A stretch of 64,000 nt of DNA from Sphingomonas bacterium (GTDB lineage Bacteria; Pseudomonadota; Alphaproteobacteria; Sphingomonadales; Sphingomonadaceae), in contig JASBRX010000056.1 in assembly GCA_030149245.1 (NCBI GenBank), positions 1-64,000 on the forward strand, given 5' to 3'. Each line of letters opens with the position of its first letter. The stretch's first letter is position 1. Made by a program: the position numbers and the translations under genes. The notes under the pieces are model-generated. The model had not been told where the DNA came from and did not search any database. It saw only the letters and a list, made by a program, of their open reading frames with translations. Positions 28,041 to 36,965 of this stretch are shown here, in pieces.

Positions 28041-28062
28041 CCGCACCGACCGGAGGGAGAGG

Positions 28063-29679
28063 ATGATGAAGCACTTCATGCTGGCGGGTTCGCTCCTCGC
28101 CACGGCGGTCCCCGCATTCGCGCAGCAGGCCGACGCTCCGGTCACGGTCACGGTTCAGACCGACAAGACGGGACCGAAGATCAACCGCCACATCTTCGGC
28201 CAGTTCGCCGAGCATCTCGGCACCGGCATTTATGGCGGCGTGTGGGTCGGGCCGGGTTCGAATATCCCCAATGTGCGCGGCATCCGCAGCGACGTGGTCG
28301 CGGCGCTGAAGCAGATCAGCGTACCCAATGTCCGCTGGCCGGGCGGGTGCTTCGCCGACGAATATCACTGGCGCGACGGCATCGGCGATCCGGCCAAACG
28401 GCGCGTGACGGTCAATTCCAACTGGGGCGGCGCGATCGAGAATAACGCGTTCGGCACGCACGAATTCTTCGATTTCATCGAGCAAATCGGGGCCGAGGCG
28501 TTCGTGTCGATCAATGTCGGATCGGGCAGTTACAAGGAGGCCGCCGACTGGGTCGCGTACATGACCGCCGACACCCGCAACACGGCGGGGCAGGAGCGCG
28601 CGGCGAACGGGCGGACCGAACCGTGGAAAATCCGCTTCCTGGGCATCGGCAACGAAAGCTGGGGCTGTGGCGGCAATATGCGGCCCGAATATTATACCGA
28701 TGAGCTGAAGCGCTACGCCCGCTTCACGCGCAACTACCACCCGGCGCAACAGGCTTTCCCGAACCCCGCCAACCCCTCCGCGCCGCTGCCCAATCCGGAG
28801 CAGATGCTGCGCGTGGCGGTCGGGCCGAGCGACGACGACACCAGCTATACCGAAGGGGTGATGAAGGCGTGGAAGGGCCGCGACTGGAGCTGGAGCATGG
28901 AGGGGCTGTCGCTCCACAGCTACACGGTGGTGAAGTGGCCACCCGCCTATGACTCGGTCAATTTCGCCGAGAAGGAATATGCCGAGCTGATCCAGTCCAC
29001 CCTGTTGATGGACAAGCGGCTGCGCACCCATTCGGCGATCATGGACAAATATGATCCCGAGAAGAAGGTGCCGCTGATCGTCGACGAATGGGGCGTGTGG
29101 CTGGCCAAGCTGCCCGGATCGCCCGAGGGGTTTTTGCAGCAGCAGAATTCGCTGCGCGACGGCATCATCGCGGCGCTCAACTTCAACATCTTCGCCCGCC
29201 ACGCCGACCGCGTGCAGGGCGCGAACATCGCGCAGATGGTCAACGTCCTTCAGGCGCTGATTCTGACTGACGGGCCGAAGATGGTGCTGACCCCGACCTA
29301 TCACATCCACAAGATGTACCGCCCGTTCCAGGACGCGACATTGGTGCCGGTCAGCTTCGACGCGGGGCAATATCGTCAGGGCGCGGTGACATTGCCGCGC
29401 GTCGACGCGGTCGCGGTGCGCGCGACGGACGGGAAATTGTGGCTGTCACTGGTCAATCTCGACCCGGCCAAACCCGCCGAGATTCGCCTCGCGATCCCTG
29501 GCGTGAAGGCCAAGTCCGCCGCCGGCACTGTGCTGACCGCGGCTAAGGTCAACAGCATCAACAGCTTCGAAGCCCCCGATGCGGTGAAGCCACAGCCGAT
29601 CGCCGGCCGGGTCGCGGGCGGCGCGGTGAGCGTACGCCTGCCCGCCAAGTCGGTGACGATGCTGGAGATCGTGGAGTAA
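28063..29679 (+). CDS. abfA: Secreted GH51 alpha-L-arabinofuranosidase
   Basis: 538 residues with a signal peptide ending PAFAQQ. GH51 catalytic residues are the acid/base Glu198 in GIGNESWGCGG and the nucleophile Glu342 in IVDEWGVW; VRWPGGCFADEYHW is another family segment. Two tandem ATGs at 28063 and 28066 follow a GGAGGGAGAGG site. Many bacterial GH51 enzymes are cytoplasmic, so the signal peptide matters: this one acts outside the cytoplasm and releases L-arabinose from arabinan or arabinoxylan fragments. It is the last gene of the operon and is followed by a strong hairpin. Confidence 0.93.
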   Translation: MMKHFMLAGSLLATAVPAFAQQADAPVTVTVQTDKTGPKINRHIFGQFAEHLGTGIYGGVWVGPGSNIPNVRGIRSDVVAALKQISVPNVRWPGGCFADEYHWRDGIGDPAKRRVTVNSNWGGAIENNAFGTHEFFDFIEQIGAEAFVSINVGSGSYKEAADWVAYMTADTRNTAGQERAANGRTEPWKIRFLGIGNESWGCGGNMRPEYYTDELKRYARFTRNYHPAQQAFPNPANPSAPLPNPEQMLRVAVGPSDDDTSYTEGVMKAWKGRDWSWSMEGLSLHSYTVVKWPPAYDSVNFAEKEYAELIQSTLLMDKRLRTHSAIMDKYDPEKKVPLIVDEWGVWLAKLPGSPEGFLQQQNSLRDGIIAALNFNIFARHADRVQGANIAQMVNVLQALILTDGPKMVLTPTYHIHKMYRPFQDATLVPVSFDAGQYRQGAVTLPRVDAVAVRATDGKLWLSLVNLDPAKPAEIRLAIPGVKAKSAAGTVLTAAKVNSINSFEAPDAVKPQPIAGRVAGGAVSVRLPAKSVTMLEIVE

Positions 29680-29680
29680 T

Positions 29681-29721
29681 GCCGCGCCCCTCGTCCCCGA
29701 ATTAAAGGGGCGAGGGGCGGC
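29681..29721 (+). terminator. Strong GC-rich hairpin after abfA
   Basis: The left arm 29681-29698 and right arm 29707-29721 (GGGGCGAGGGGCGGC) pair almost perfectly around the AT-rich loop GAATTAAA, with one bulge and one mismatch. It begins one base after the GH51 stop. There is no T-run, so it may stop transcription weakly or protect the 3' end. The rest of the gap to 29924 shows no clear feature. Confidence 0.65.
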
Positions 29722-29924
29722 GTGGAAACTGACGAAGTTCCGGGCAACGAGCGCGCTGAGGAAGGCGTCCGGGTTCAGCATCGGACATTGCAGATATGCC
29801 GGATGGGGACTTGTAGGAAAGGGCTTTGTTTCTTCCCTCGATGCTCGGTGGGGATGATGCGCTCCGGCGGGAATCCGACAGATTGGACGGTCGGTCTCAT
29901 CTGGGGCATAATCCACCATAGTCG

Positions 29925-30254
29925 GTGCACGTGACGACGAGGTTGTTCATGCTGACGGCGCTATTGATGACCCAGTTACCTCTCGCCACCGTTGCCGAGC
30001 CCGCACCTGCGCTTCCGCTGACCGGGAAGCGCGATTGCGGTCCAGCGCAAGGCGAAGAGGTTGTTATCTGCGGGCGTACCGAGGAACAGTCGCCTTACCG
30101 TCTCAAACCACTGCCGCCGCGCTTTGAGCGGCCCTTGCTGCCGAAGGCGGAGACGAGCGCTCTCGGGGGAAGGGCTACCGTCGAGGCTGAGCAGGCGGAC
30201 GTCGGCGGGTCGCCCTCTCGGCGTGCGATGGTTCGGCTTAAATGGAAGTTCTAG
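29925..30254 (+). CDS. Small secreted protein of unknown function
   Basis: Up to 109 residues: a signal-peptide-like N-terminus, then a short Pro-rich mature part with two cysteines in DCGPAQGEEVVICGR and a basic end MVRLKWKF. The start is uncertain: GTG at 29925 or 29931, or ATG at 29949. Short exported proteins with a CGPAQ...ICG-like Cys pair are frequent in sphingomonads, but no function is known to me. It stands alone between the GH51 terminator and the convergent dehydrogenase gene. Confidence 0.5.
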   Translation: MHVTTRLFMLTALLMTQLPLATVAEPAPALPLTGKRDCGPAQGEEVVICGRTEEQSPYRLKPLPPRFERPLLPKAETSALGGRATVEAEQADVGGSPSRRAMVRLKWKF

Positions 30255-30288
30255 AGTCTGGTTCAGCAACGCTGAAACAGGCTTTGGC

Positions 30289-31212
30289 TCACTCCTCGAA
30301 CGGCTCGGTCGCACAGTGCCGCCCGCGCAGAAAGGCGTCGGCGACGAGGCGGAAGGGGGTGGTGTCGAGGTCGCTTGCACCCGCCGCGATCAGCCGGGCG
30401 AACTGCGCATAGAGCGCGGGATATTCCCGATCCTCGCCAGCTCGCGTACCGTCGGGCAGGGTGAGTTCGGCCCCGCCGCGGGCGAGGCGTAGCGTGCCGC
30501 CATCGGTCTCGATCTCGATATCCCAGCTTTGCGGCCCGGTCTGGCGGAAGTCGAAATCCGCTTCGATCGGCGCGCCGCAGCCGGTTTCCAGCGTCAGCCG
30601 TGCGGCGATGGGGGCGTGGCGGTTGCTCGGTACCTCAAGCTCGGCGTCGCGCAGCAGCAGCGTGCCGGGGAGAATTTCGGTCACGATCGACAGCGCGTTG
30701 ATCCCCGGATCGAACACGCCGAGCCCGCCCGGCTGCCAGATCCATTGCTGGCCGGGGTGCCAGACGCGCACATCCTCACGCCAGGTGATCGTGCCGCGCG
30801 TGATACTGCGGTCCGCCAGCCATGCGCGCGCGCCCGCCACCCCGGCGGCGCAGCGTGAGTGCCAGGCCGCGAACACCGTGACCTTGGCCTCTTCCGCCAG
30901 AGCCGCGAGCGCAGCCGCCTCGGTCAGGCTGGCGGCGGGGGGCTTTTCGAGCAGGACGTGGAGGCCGTGGCGCAATGCGGTGGCCGCGACGCGGTGGCGC
31001 ACCTGTGGTGGGGTGCAGATTGCGACCGCGTCGACCGCGATGCCGCTGGCGAGCAGCGCGTCGATGCTGTCGAACCCCGGCACGCCGCCCAGCACCGCAC
31101 CGTCCGCACTCGCGGTCGCGACCAGCGTGAAGTCCGGGTCGGCGGCGATGGCGGGCAAATGCTGGTCGTGCGCGATCTTGCCCAGCCCGATCAGCGCGAT
31201 GCGGATCGTCAC
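30289..31212 (-). CDS. Gfo/Idh/MocA sugar 1-dehydrogenase (L-arabinose / D-galactose type)
   Basis: 307 residues. The NAD(P) fold is IRIALIGLGKIAHDQHLPAI at the N-terminus, and the family's catalytic Lys lies in LLEKPPA. It resembles the galactose/arabinose 1-dehydrogenases that oxidise the free sugar to the lactone, the first step of non-phosphorylative breakdown. Its start overlaps the stop of the AraD1 gene (31209-31212), so the two are translated together. No lactonase gene is visible in the window. Arabinose versus galactose cannot be decided from sequence; neighbouring arabinosidases favour arabinose. Confidence 0.83.
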   Translation of the reverse strand: MTIRIALIGLGKIAHDQHLPAIAADPDFTLVATASADGAVLGGVPGFDSIDALLASGIAVDAVAICTPPQVRHRVAATALRHGLHVLLEKPPAASLTEAAALAALAEEAKVTVFAAWHSRCAAGVAGARAWLADRSITRGTITWREDVRVWHPGQQWIWQPGGLGVFDPGINALSIVTEILPGTLLLRDAELEVPSNRHAPIAARLTLETGCGAPIEADFDFRQTGPQSWDIEIETDGGTLRLARGGAELTLPDGTRAGEDREYPALYAQFARLIAAGASDLDTTPFRLVADAFLRGRHCATEPFEE

Positions 31213-32198
31213 AGCGCGCGCACCGTCACTGCCTCTGCCTCAGCGCGGACCAGCGGGTTGCGCAGCGGGAGAGTGAAGGGCGCGGCCTCGATCTCGAACA
31301 CATCGCCCGGTTGGGTCTGAACGCCATCGCTGAACGACAATGTTGCGGTGCCAAAGAAGTGGACATGGACATCACCTGGGCGCCGGAACGCGGCATATTT
31401 GAAGTGGTGATGCTCCAGATTGGCGATGCTGTGCGACATATTGGCCTCGCCGGTCAGGAACGGCTTTTCCCACAGCAACGCGCCATCGCGCACGATCCGG
31501 CTCGAGCCGCGCACATCCTGCGGCAGGTCGCCGACCAGCAATTCCGGGCCCAGCGCGGCGGGGCGCAGCTTCGAATGGGCGAGCCACAGATAATTGTGCC
31601 GCTCGGTCACATGGTCGCTGAATTCATTGGCGAGGCAGAAGCCGATGCGGTGCGGCGTGCCGTCGGGGCCGATCAGGTAGATGCCGGCCAGTTCCGGCTC
31701 CTCGCCGCCATCCTGCGCGAAGGCGGGCATCTCGAGCGGCGCGCCCGTGCCGACCAGATGCGCGCCATCGCCCTTGTAAAACCATTCCGGCTGCTGCCCG
31801 ACCGCGCCGGGCGCAGGCTTGCCGCCCTCCAGCCCCTCCAGGAACATGCGCATCGAGTCGGTCAGCTTCTCACCCGAAGCGGCGGCGCGGTGCATCTTGT
31901 CGCGTCCCTCGGCCGATCCGAGATGGGTGAGGCCAGTGCCGGTCACCACGACATGCGCGGGGTCCGCATGGTCGACCGGGGCGAGCAGCTCGCCAGCCGC
32001 AGTCGCTGCCGCAAGGTCGACCGCGTCGTCATAGCCTGCGTCCTCGAGCAGCGCGGCGAGGCCGATGCCGCGGTCGATCGCCGCAGCAGCCATCGTGCGA
32101 ACGTCACCAAAGCCACGGACGAACGACGCTCCTCCATCGGTCGCGACGATCACCCGGCGCGCGCCATCGGGCGCACGGTGTTGAAGCAGACGAACCAT
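31209..32198 (-). CDS. AraD1/GguC family protein (fumarylacetoacetate-hydrolase fold)
   Basis: 329 residues. The C-terminal part (about 200-329) has the FAH-like order with GDLPQDVRGSSRIVRDG, EANMSHSIANLEHHHFKYA and GDVHVHFFGTATLSF. Members called AraD1 or GguC sit in arabinose and galactose loci. They are thought to act on 2-keto-3-deoxy-sugar acids, by dehydration or cleavage, but the exact reaction is not settled. Here it would follow the arabonate dehydratase. It is the first gene of an operon with the sugar dehydrogenase and faces the GntR regulator. Confidence 0.8.
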   Translation of the reverse strand: MVRLLQHRAPDGARRVIVATDGGASFVRGFGDVRTMAAAAIDRGIGLAALLEDAGYDDAVDLAAATAAGELLAPVDHADPAHVVVTGTGLTHLGSAEGRDKMHRAAASGEKLTDSMRMFLEGLEGGKPAPGAVGQQPEWFYKGDGAHLVGTGAPLEMPAFAQDGGEEPELAGIYLIGPDGTPHRIGFCLANEFSDHVTERHNYLWLAHSKLRPAALGPELLVGDLPQDVRGSSRIVRDGALLWEKPFLTGEANMSHSIANLEHHHFKYAAFRRPGDVHVHFFGTATLSFSDGVQTQPGDVFEIEAAPFTLPLRNPLVRAEAEAVTVRAL

Positions 32199-32222
32199 CG
32201 AACCTCTCCCTTTCGATCCGAA

Positions 32223-32236
32223 TTAGTCCGACATAA
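32223..32236. promoter_or_regulatory. Candidate FadR/GntR operator
   Basis: TTAGTCCGACATAA lies in the 44-base gap between AraD1 (starts 32198) and the GntR gene. It contains GTCCGAC, the GT-N3-AC form typical of FadR-subfamily operators, in an AT-rich stretch. A related core, GTCGGA-N-TA, occurs in the divergent arabinose promoter at 25051-25066. Regulation of both by the adjacent GntR protein is inferred. Confidence 0.55.
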
Positions 32237-32242
32237 AATAAA

Positions 32243-33064
32243 ATGGAAGTTCGCATGTCGCATTGCGGGCGCGATTTTTGGCGCGTAGGCAATCGGGCCG
32301 TGACGAGAGGCGAGAGGGTGAAGCAGGAAGAGCCGACCGAACCCGGCGAGCAGAAGCGCGAACGCAGCACCGGCCGCCGCCTACGCGGCGCGGTTTCGCA
32401 TTATCTTGGCCGTGCAATCGTCAGCGGCGCGATCCCGCCCGGCGAGCGACTGACCGGCGAGGTCGCCAATGCAGAAGCGCTCGACGTATCGCGCAGCGCC
32501 TATCGCGAGGCGATTCAGGTGCTCGCCGCCAAGGGGCTGGTCGAAAGCCGGACCAAGGCGGGGACACGCGTGTTGCCGCGCAGCCGGTGGAATTTGCTCG
32601 ACCCCGATATCGTCGCCTGGGCCTTTTCGGGCGAACCCGATCCCGGCTTCGTCCGCGACCTGTTCGAATTGCGCGCGATCGTCGAGCCGGCGGCGGCGCG
32701 GCTCGCGGCACAGCGCCGCGACAAGGACGACATTGCCGCGCTGAAGGCCGCGCTGATCGGCATGCGGCGGCACACGCTCGCGACCGAGGCGGGGCGCGAC
32801 GCCGACCGCGCGTTTCACGATGCGTTGCTACAGGCGACGCACAACGACGCGCTGATCACGCTCAGCGCCAGCATCGGCGCGGCGGTCAACTGGACCACAC
32901 GCTTCAAGCAACGGACCAAGGCGTTGCCGCGCGACCCGGTGCCGGATCACGCGCGGGTCAGCGATGCGGTCATCGCGGGCGATGCGGACGCGGCGGAAGC
33001 GGCGATGCGCGCGCTCGTCGATCTGGCGTTCGCGGATACGCGCGCGGTGCTGGCCGAGCCCTAA
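32243..33064 (+). CDS. FadR-subfamily GntR transcriptional regulator
   Basis: Up to 273 residues. The winged HTH covers about residues 45-110 (RLRGAVSHYLGRAIVSGAIP, then VSRSAYREAIQVLAAKGLV). A helical FCD effector domain contains the metal-binding-type residues in DADRAFHDALLQATHN. The start is unsure: ATG 32243, ATG 32255 and GTGs near 32300 and 32318 are all possible, and homology begins only near residue 43. It likely controls the divergent AraD1/dehydrogenase operon, itself and perhaps the 25-kb arabinose promoters, with a pentonate or keto-deoxy acid as effector. Confidence 0.87.
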   Translation: MEVRMSHCGRDFWRVGNRAVTRGERVKQEEPTEPGEQKRERSTGRRLRGAVSHYLGRAIVSGAIPPGERLTGEVANAEALDVSRSAYREAIQVLAAKGLVESRTKAGTRVLPRSRWNLLDPDIVAWAFSGEPDPGFVRDLFELRAIVEPAAARLAAQRRDKDDIAALKAALIGMRRHTLATEAGRDADRAFHDALLQATHNDALITLSASIGAAVNWTTRFKQRTKALPRDPVPDHARVSDAVIAGDADAAEAAMRALVDLAFADTRAVLAEP

Positions 33065-34044
33065 AACTCCTCGGTATCGATCTCCGCCTGCGTCGCCGCG
33101 GGGTAACGCGGCCCGGCAATCGCTTCAGGGGCAAAGATGCGGTCGAGTTCGGCCAACACCTCGCCGGGCAGCGGCTCCACCGGGGTCGCGAAATTCTCCG
33201 CAAGATGCGCGGGCGAGGTCGTGCCGGGGATCGCCACGACATGGTCGCCCTGCGCGAACACCCATTGCAGGCAGAGCTGCGCCGGGGTGACGCCGCGATC
33301 GGACGCGATGCGCCGGAGCTGCGCGAGCAGGTCGAGATTGCGCGCGAAATTCTCCGGACTGAAGCGCGGCATCATCCGCCGGATATCACGCTCCTCCAGC
33401 GCGTCGGGCGAGGCGAGCGCGCCGGCGAGGAACCCGCGCGCCACGGGCGAAAAGGCGACCAGGGTGGTGCCCAGCTCGGCGCACGTCTCCAGCACGCCAA
33501 GTTCGACATTGCGCGACCACAAAGAATATTCATTCTGCACCGCCGCGATCGGATGCACCGCATGCGCGCGGCGCAGTGTGGCGGCGGACACTTCGCTCAG
33601 GCCAATCGCGCCGATCTTCCCCGCCGCGACCAGCCGCGCGAGTTCGCCGACCGATTCCTCGATCGGCACCGACTTGTCCCAGCGGTGGAGGTAATAAAGG
33701 TCCACCCGGTCGGTGCACAGCCGGGTCAGCGACTGGTCGATCGTCGCGCGCAACGTCTCCGGCCGCCCGTCGATCACGCGCTTCCCCTCCACGCCGGTCA
33801 TCCCGCATTTCGAGGCGAGGAAGTATTCGCTGCGGCGATGCGCGATGGCCTCTCCGATCAGGCTTTCGTTCGCACCAAAGCCATAGAGGGCGGCGGTATC
33901 GAGATGGTCATAGCCCAGGTCGAGCGCCTGGTTGAGCAACCGGATCGCATCGTCACGCGCGGGCGGGCTGCCATAGGCGTGGCTGAGCGACATGCAGCCA
34001 AGGCCCACGGGATTGACGGTGGCGGATGCAAGACGGCGCTTCAT
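33061..34044 (-). CDS. Aldo/keto reductase
   Basis: 327 residues, one (beta/alpha)8 barrel. The catalytic tetrad can be placed as Asp in DHLDTAALYG, Tyr in the same segment, Lys in FLASKCGM and His in DLYYLHRWD. The C-terminal segment VAIPGTTSPAHLAEN is the NADP-binding region. It would reduce a carbonyl such as a sugar, ketone or aldehyde; its position at the end of the arabinose locus hints at a sugar substrate but nothing more. Its stop overlaps the stop of the convergent GntR gene. Confidence 0.9.
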   Translation of the reverse strand: MKRRLASATVNPVGLGCMSLSHAYGSPPARDDAIRLLNQALDLGYDHLDTAALYGFGANESLIGEAIAHRRSEYFLASKCGMTGVEGKRVIDGRPETLRATIDQSLTRLCTDRVDLYYLHRWDKSVPIEESVGELARLVAAGKIGAIGLSEVSAATLRRAHAVHPIAAVQNEYSLWSRNVELGVLETCAELGTTLVAFSPVARGFLAGALASPDALEERDIRRMMPRFSPENFARNLDLLAQLRRIASDRGVTPAQLCLQWVFAQGDHVVAIPGTTSPAHLAENFATPVEPLPGEVLAELDRIFAPEAIAGPRYPAATQAEIDTEEF

Positions 34045-34199
34045 GGGGTTCTCCGCTGGTGGGTGTCGCTACCCCAGTGGCGCGCACCGGACGGGGAGGC
34101 AAGTCTCAGTGCTTGCGAAACGCGGCTGCGCGTCAATCCGACGGATATGGGGCCTCGTCAGATTGACGAAGTGCCTGAAATCGTGCTCACGCTTGTGGC

Positions 34200-34652
34200 A
34201 TGTCAGGGGAACAGGAACAGGTCGGCGCGCTCGCGCCGCTGGTCGGCTATCATCTACGGCGGGCATCGGGTGCATTTGCCGCGGACTTCACCAATGCGGT
34301 CGAGGGCACCGGCATGCGCCAGGTGCTGGTCGGCATCCTGGCGGTGGTCGAAGGCAGCCCCGGGATCAACCAGGGCGCGGTCGGTCGCGTGCTGGGGATC
34401 AAGCGCGCCAACATGGTGGCGCTGATCAACGAGTTGGTCGATCTGAAGCTGATCGCGCGCGTGGTCGATGCGAGCGACCGGCGCGCCTTCGCGCTGACGC
34501 TGACCGACGCGGGCCATGCGATGCTGCGCACCTGCCTCGACCGGATCGCTGCGCATGAGCGCGTGATGCTTGCCGGCTTCACCGACGCGGAACGTGCGAC
34601 CTTGCTAGACCTGCTCGGCCGGATCGAACGCCGCGCACCGACGGCGGGGTAG
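34200..34652 (+). CDS. MarR-family transcriptional regulator
   Basis: 150 residues with the MarR winged helix at about 40-100: INQGAVGRVLGIKRANMVALI as recognition helix and DASDRRAFALTLTDAG as wing. It is tail-to-tail with ferA (36 bases apart) and divergent from the aldo/keto reductase. It could be the repressor of the ferulate genes, since FerC and CouR, which respond to hydroxycinnamoyl-CoA, are MarR proteins. A second MarR gene at 40833-41258 is an equal candidate. Confidence 0.87.
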   Translation: MSGEQEQVGALAPLVGYHLRRASGAFAADFTNAVEGTGMRQVLVGILAVVEGSPGINQGAVGRVLGIKRANMVALINELVDLKLIARVVDASDRRAFALTLTDAGHAMLRTCLDRIAAHERVMLAGFTDAERATLLDLLGRIERRAPTAG

Positions 34653-34662
34653 CGTTCTTTCT

Positions 34663-34684
34663 CCCCTCCAGCTTGCGGGAGGGG
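34663..34684. terminator. Hairpin between marR and ferA
   Basis: CCCCTCC (34663-34669) pairs with GGAGGGG (34678-34684) in the 36-base convergent gap. On the plus strand T-rich bases precede rather than follow it, so termination would be weak. The sequence resembles one arm of the GA/CT-rich repeat family in this window, so it may be a solo repeat that now separates the two transcripts. Confidence 0.5.
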
Positions 34685-34688
34685 GACT

Positions 34689-36779
34689 TCAGTCCGCCAG
34701 GATCAGTGCGTCGAGCGCGACGACGCCTTCGCCTGCTGGGTACACGACCACCGGGTTGAGGTCGATTTCGCGGATCGACGGCGTCCCCGCCAGCACGCGA
34801 CCCAGCCCCGCGATCAGCTTCGCCACCGCGTCGACATCCAGCGCGGGCGATCCGCGATAGCCGTCGAGCAGCGCGCCCTGCTTGAGCGCGCGCAGCTCCG
34901 CGACGATCGCGTCATGGGTCAGGTCGTGCGGCAGCAGCCGGACGTCGTGCAGCAATTCGGCGGTTACCCCGCCAAACCCGGCTAGAATCACCGGCCCCCA
35001 TTCGGGGTCGTTGCGCGCGCCGATGATGAGTTCGACCCCGCGCTGGCCCATCGCCTCGACCTGCGCGCCGTCGAGCGCAATGGCCGCGTCATAGGCTCCG
35101 ACATTGGCGAACAGCCGGTCCCACGCCGCATCGAGCGCGGCATCGTCGGCGATGTTGAGGATCACGCCGCCAGCATCGCTTTTGTGGCTGAGCGCGGCCG
35201 ACTGCGCCTTGATCGCAACCGGATAGCCGACGCGCGCGGCAATCGCCTTTGCCTCGTCCGCGCTCGCCGCGAAGCCGCCGGCAGGGAAGGGGATGCCGAC
35301 CGGTGCGAGCAGCTGCTTGGCGCGATATTCGGGGATCACCCCCGACGGCAGCTCCAGCGACACCGACGCTGCATCCGCCGTCGCAAAGTCGCGCTCGGCG
35401 AGCTTGCCGAGGTGCCGCAGCGCGCGGAATGCGCGGTCGGGCGAGGGGAAATACGTCACGCCGATCGCGCGCAACTGCTCGATATACCCCGCCGGAACCT
35501 CCGCCCCATCGTCGATCCCCGCAAAGATCACCGGTTTCTCCGGCTTCAGCGCCTTCACCGCATCGATGATCGCGGGGAATTTGCGCGCGCAGGTGGCGGG
35601 GTCGGTCTGGATGATGCCGAACACCAACGCCGCATAGGCATCGTCGGCAAGCAACGGGATGAGCGTGCGACGATACAGGTCGGGATCGACCAGCGCCTGC
35701 GCGGTCAGGTCCATCGGATTGGAGACGGGGATGAAATCCGGGATGGCGGCCCGCATTTCTTCCGCCGTCTCCCCGGCCATCGCGGGAAGGTCGAGGCCGA
35801 TATTCTCCGCCAGATCGAGCGTCAGCGCCTTGAACGCCCCGCTCTCGGTCAGCACCGCAGTTCCGCCGCGCCGCACCGGTTTGGCGCGCACCGCCAGTTC
35901 GGTAACATCGCCCAGCGCTTCGAGGCTGTCGACCAGCACCACGCCCGCGCGCTCGACCTTGGCCTTCATCAACTGCCAGTCGCCCGCCATCGCACCGGTA
36001 TGCGTCGCCGCGCTCTCGCGCGCGGCGCTCGACGTGCCGGGGTGCAGCAGGACGATGTGCTTGCCCGCCGCGCGTGCCTTTTCGGCCAAGGCCAGGAACC
36101 GCGCGGGCTTGCGGAATTGCTCGACGATCATCGCAATCGCCGGAGTGGCGGGGTCGTCGATCAGATGCGCGACATAATCCTCGACGCCGGACGCCGCCTC
36201 GTTGCCGGTCGACACCGACACGGTGATGCCCAGCCCCTTGCTCATCAGCGTCGCGCCCAGCACCACCGCCATCGCGCCCGACTGGCTGACGATCCCGACC
36301 GCGGGCTTGCCGGTCAGGTCCAGCACCGGCGTCTCAACAAAGGTCAGCGGCACGCCCGCCGCATAGTTGACCATGCCAAGACAATTCGGCCCCTCCACCA
36401 CCATTCCATGCTCATGCGCGATCCGCGCGACCTCGGCCTGTGCGGCGAGGCCTTCCTCGCCGCCCTCGGCAAACCCCGCAGAAAAGATGATCGCCGCGCC
36501 GACGCCACGTGCAGCCAGCGCCTGCACCGCGCCCAGCACCGCCGGGCCGGGGATCGCCAGCACCGCTGCGTCGACTCCGTGCGGCAATTCATCGATCGAC
36601 TTCAGGCAAGGCCGCCCGTCGATCGTGTCGCGCTTGGGATTGATCAGGTGGATCTCGCCCGCATAGCCATGCCGCTCAAGGTTGCGCAGCACGGAGTTGC
36701 CGAGCGCACCGGGCGTCGGGGACGCACCCACGATCACGACCGAACGGGGAGAGAGCAGGCGGGAAAGGTCGGGCATCAC
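34689..36779 (-). CDS. ferA: Feruloyl-CoA synthetase, NDP-forming acyl-CoA synthetase type
   Basis: 696 residues in the order CoA-binding domain (VVIVGASPTPGALGNSVLRN near 14-33), succinyl-CoA-ligase-like domains with GIVSQSGAMA and the His-containing ATHTGAMAGD, and a C-terminal ATP-grasp domain. This is the architecture of SYK-6 FerA, which activates ferulate, p-coumarate and related hydroxycinnamates with CoA; it differs from the AMP-forming Fcs of pseudomonads. ATGs at 36779 and 36776 are both possible. It follows ferB on the same strand after a repeat element. The neighbouring hydratase-lyase and vanillin dehydrogenase make the assignment strong. Confidence 0.9.
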   Translation of the reverse strand: MMPDLSRLLSPRSVVIVGASPTPGALGNSVLRNLERHGYAGEIHLINPKRDTIDGRPCLKSIDELPHGVDAAVLAIPGPAVLGAVQALAARGVGAAIIFSAGFAEGGEEGLAAQAEVARIAHEHGMVVEGPNCLGMVNYAAGVPLTFVETPVLDLTGKPAVGIVSQSGAMAVVLGATLMSKGLGITVSVSTGNEAASGVEDYVAHLIDDPATPAIAMIVEQFRKPARFLALAEKARAAGKHIVLLHPGTSSAARESAATHTGAMAGDWQLMKAKVERAGVVLVDSLEALGDVTELAVRAKPVRRGGTAVLTESGAFKALTLDLAENIGLDLPAMAGETAEEMRAAIPDFIPVSNPMDLTAQALVDPDLYRRTLIPLLADDAYAALVFGIIQTDPATCARKFPAIIDAVKALKPEKPVIFAGIDDGAEVPAGYIEQLRAIGVTYFPSPDRAFRALRHLGKLAERDFATADAASVSLELPSGVIPEYRAKQLLAPVGIPFPAGGFAASADEAKAIAARVGYPVAIKAQSAALSHKSDAGGVILNIADDAALDAAWDRLFANVGAYDAAIALDGAQVEAMGQRGVELIIGARNDPEWGPVILAGFGGVTAELLHDVRLLPHDLTHDAIVAELRALKQGALLDGYRGSPALDVDAVAKLIAGLGRVLAGTPSIREIDLNPVVVYPAGEGVVALDALILAD

Positions 36780-36791
36780 TACGCTATCCTA

Positions 36792-36960
36792 ATTCCTCCC
36801 CTGAGCTTGTCTCAGGGGAGGGGGACCGCCCGCGAAGCGGGGGGTGGAGGGGCCGCCGCGCAGACGGCGGGTTCGCTGGAGAGGTTTCCGCCGACTGCGT
36901 CGGCGGCCCCTCCGTCATCGCTTGCGCGATGCCACCTCCCCCAGCAAGCTGGGGGAGGAA
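36792..36960. repeat. REP-like composite element (family B), 169 bp
   Basis: It fills the ferB-ferA gap. The left end has ATTCCTCCCC-GAGCTTGTC-GGGGAGGGGGACCGCC. The right end has GGCGGCCCCTCCGTCA, a small CTTGCGCGATG hairpin, GCCACCTCCCC and a terminal CCCCAGCAAGCTGGGG hairpin. The same architecture recurs at 49753-49918. It carries several hairpins but no gene. Confidence 0.82.
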
Positions 36961-36965
36961 TGGGC

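Noticed and set aside
29446..29919. Possible minus-strand gene over the GH51 3' end and the following gap
   Set aside because: Most of it mirrors the GH51 gene, it lacks a ribosome site, and the part in the gap shows no family features.
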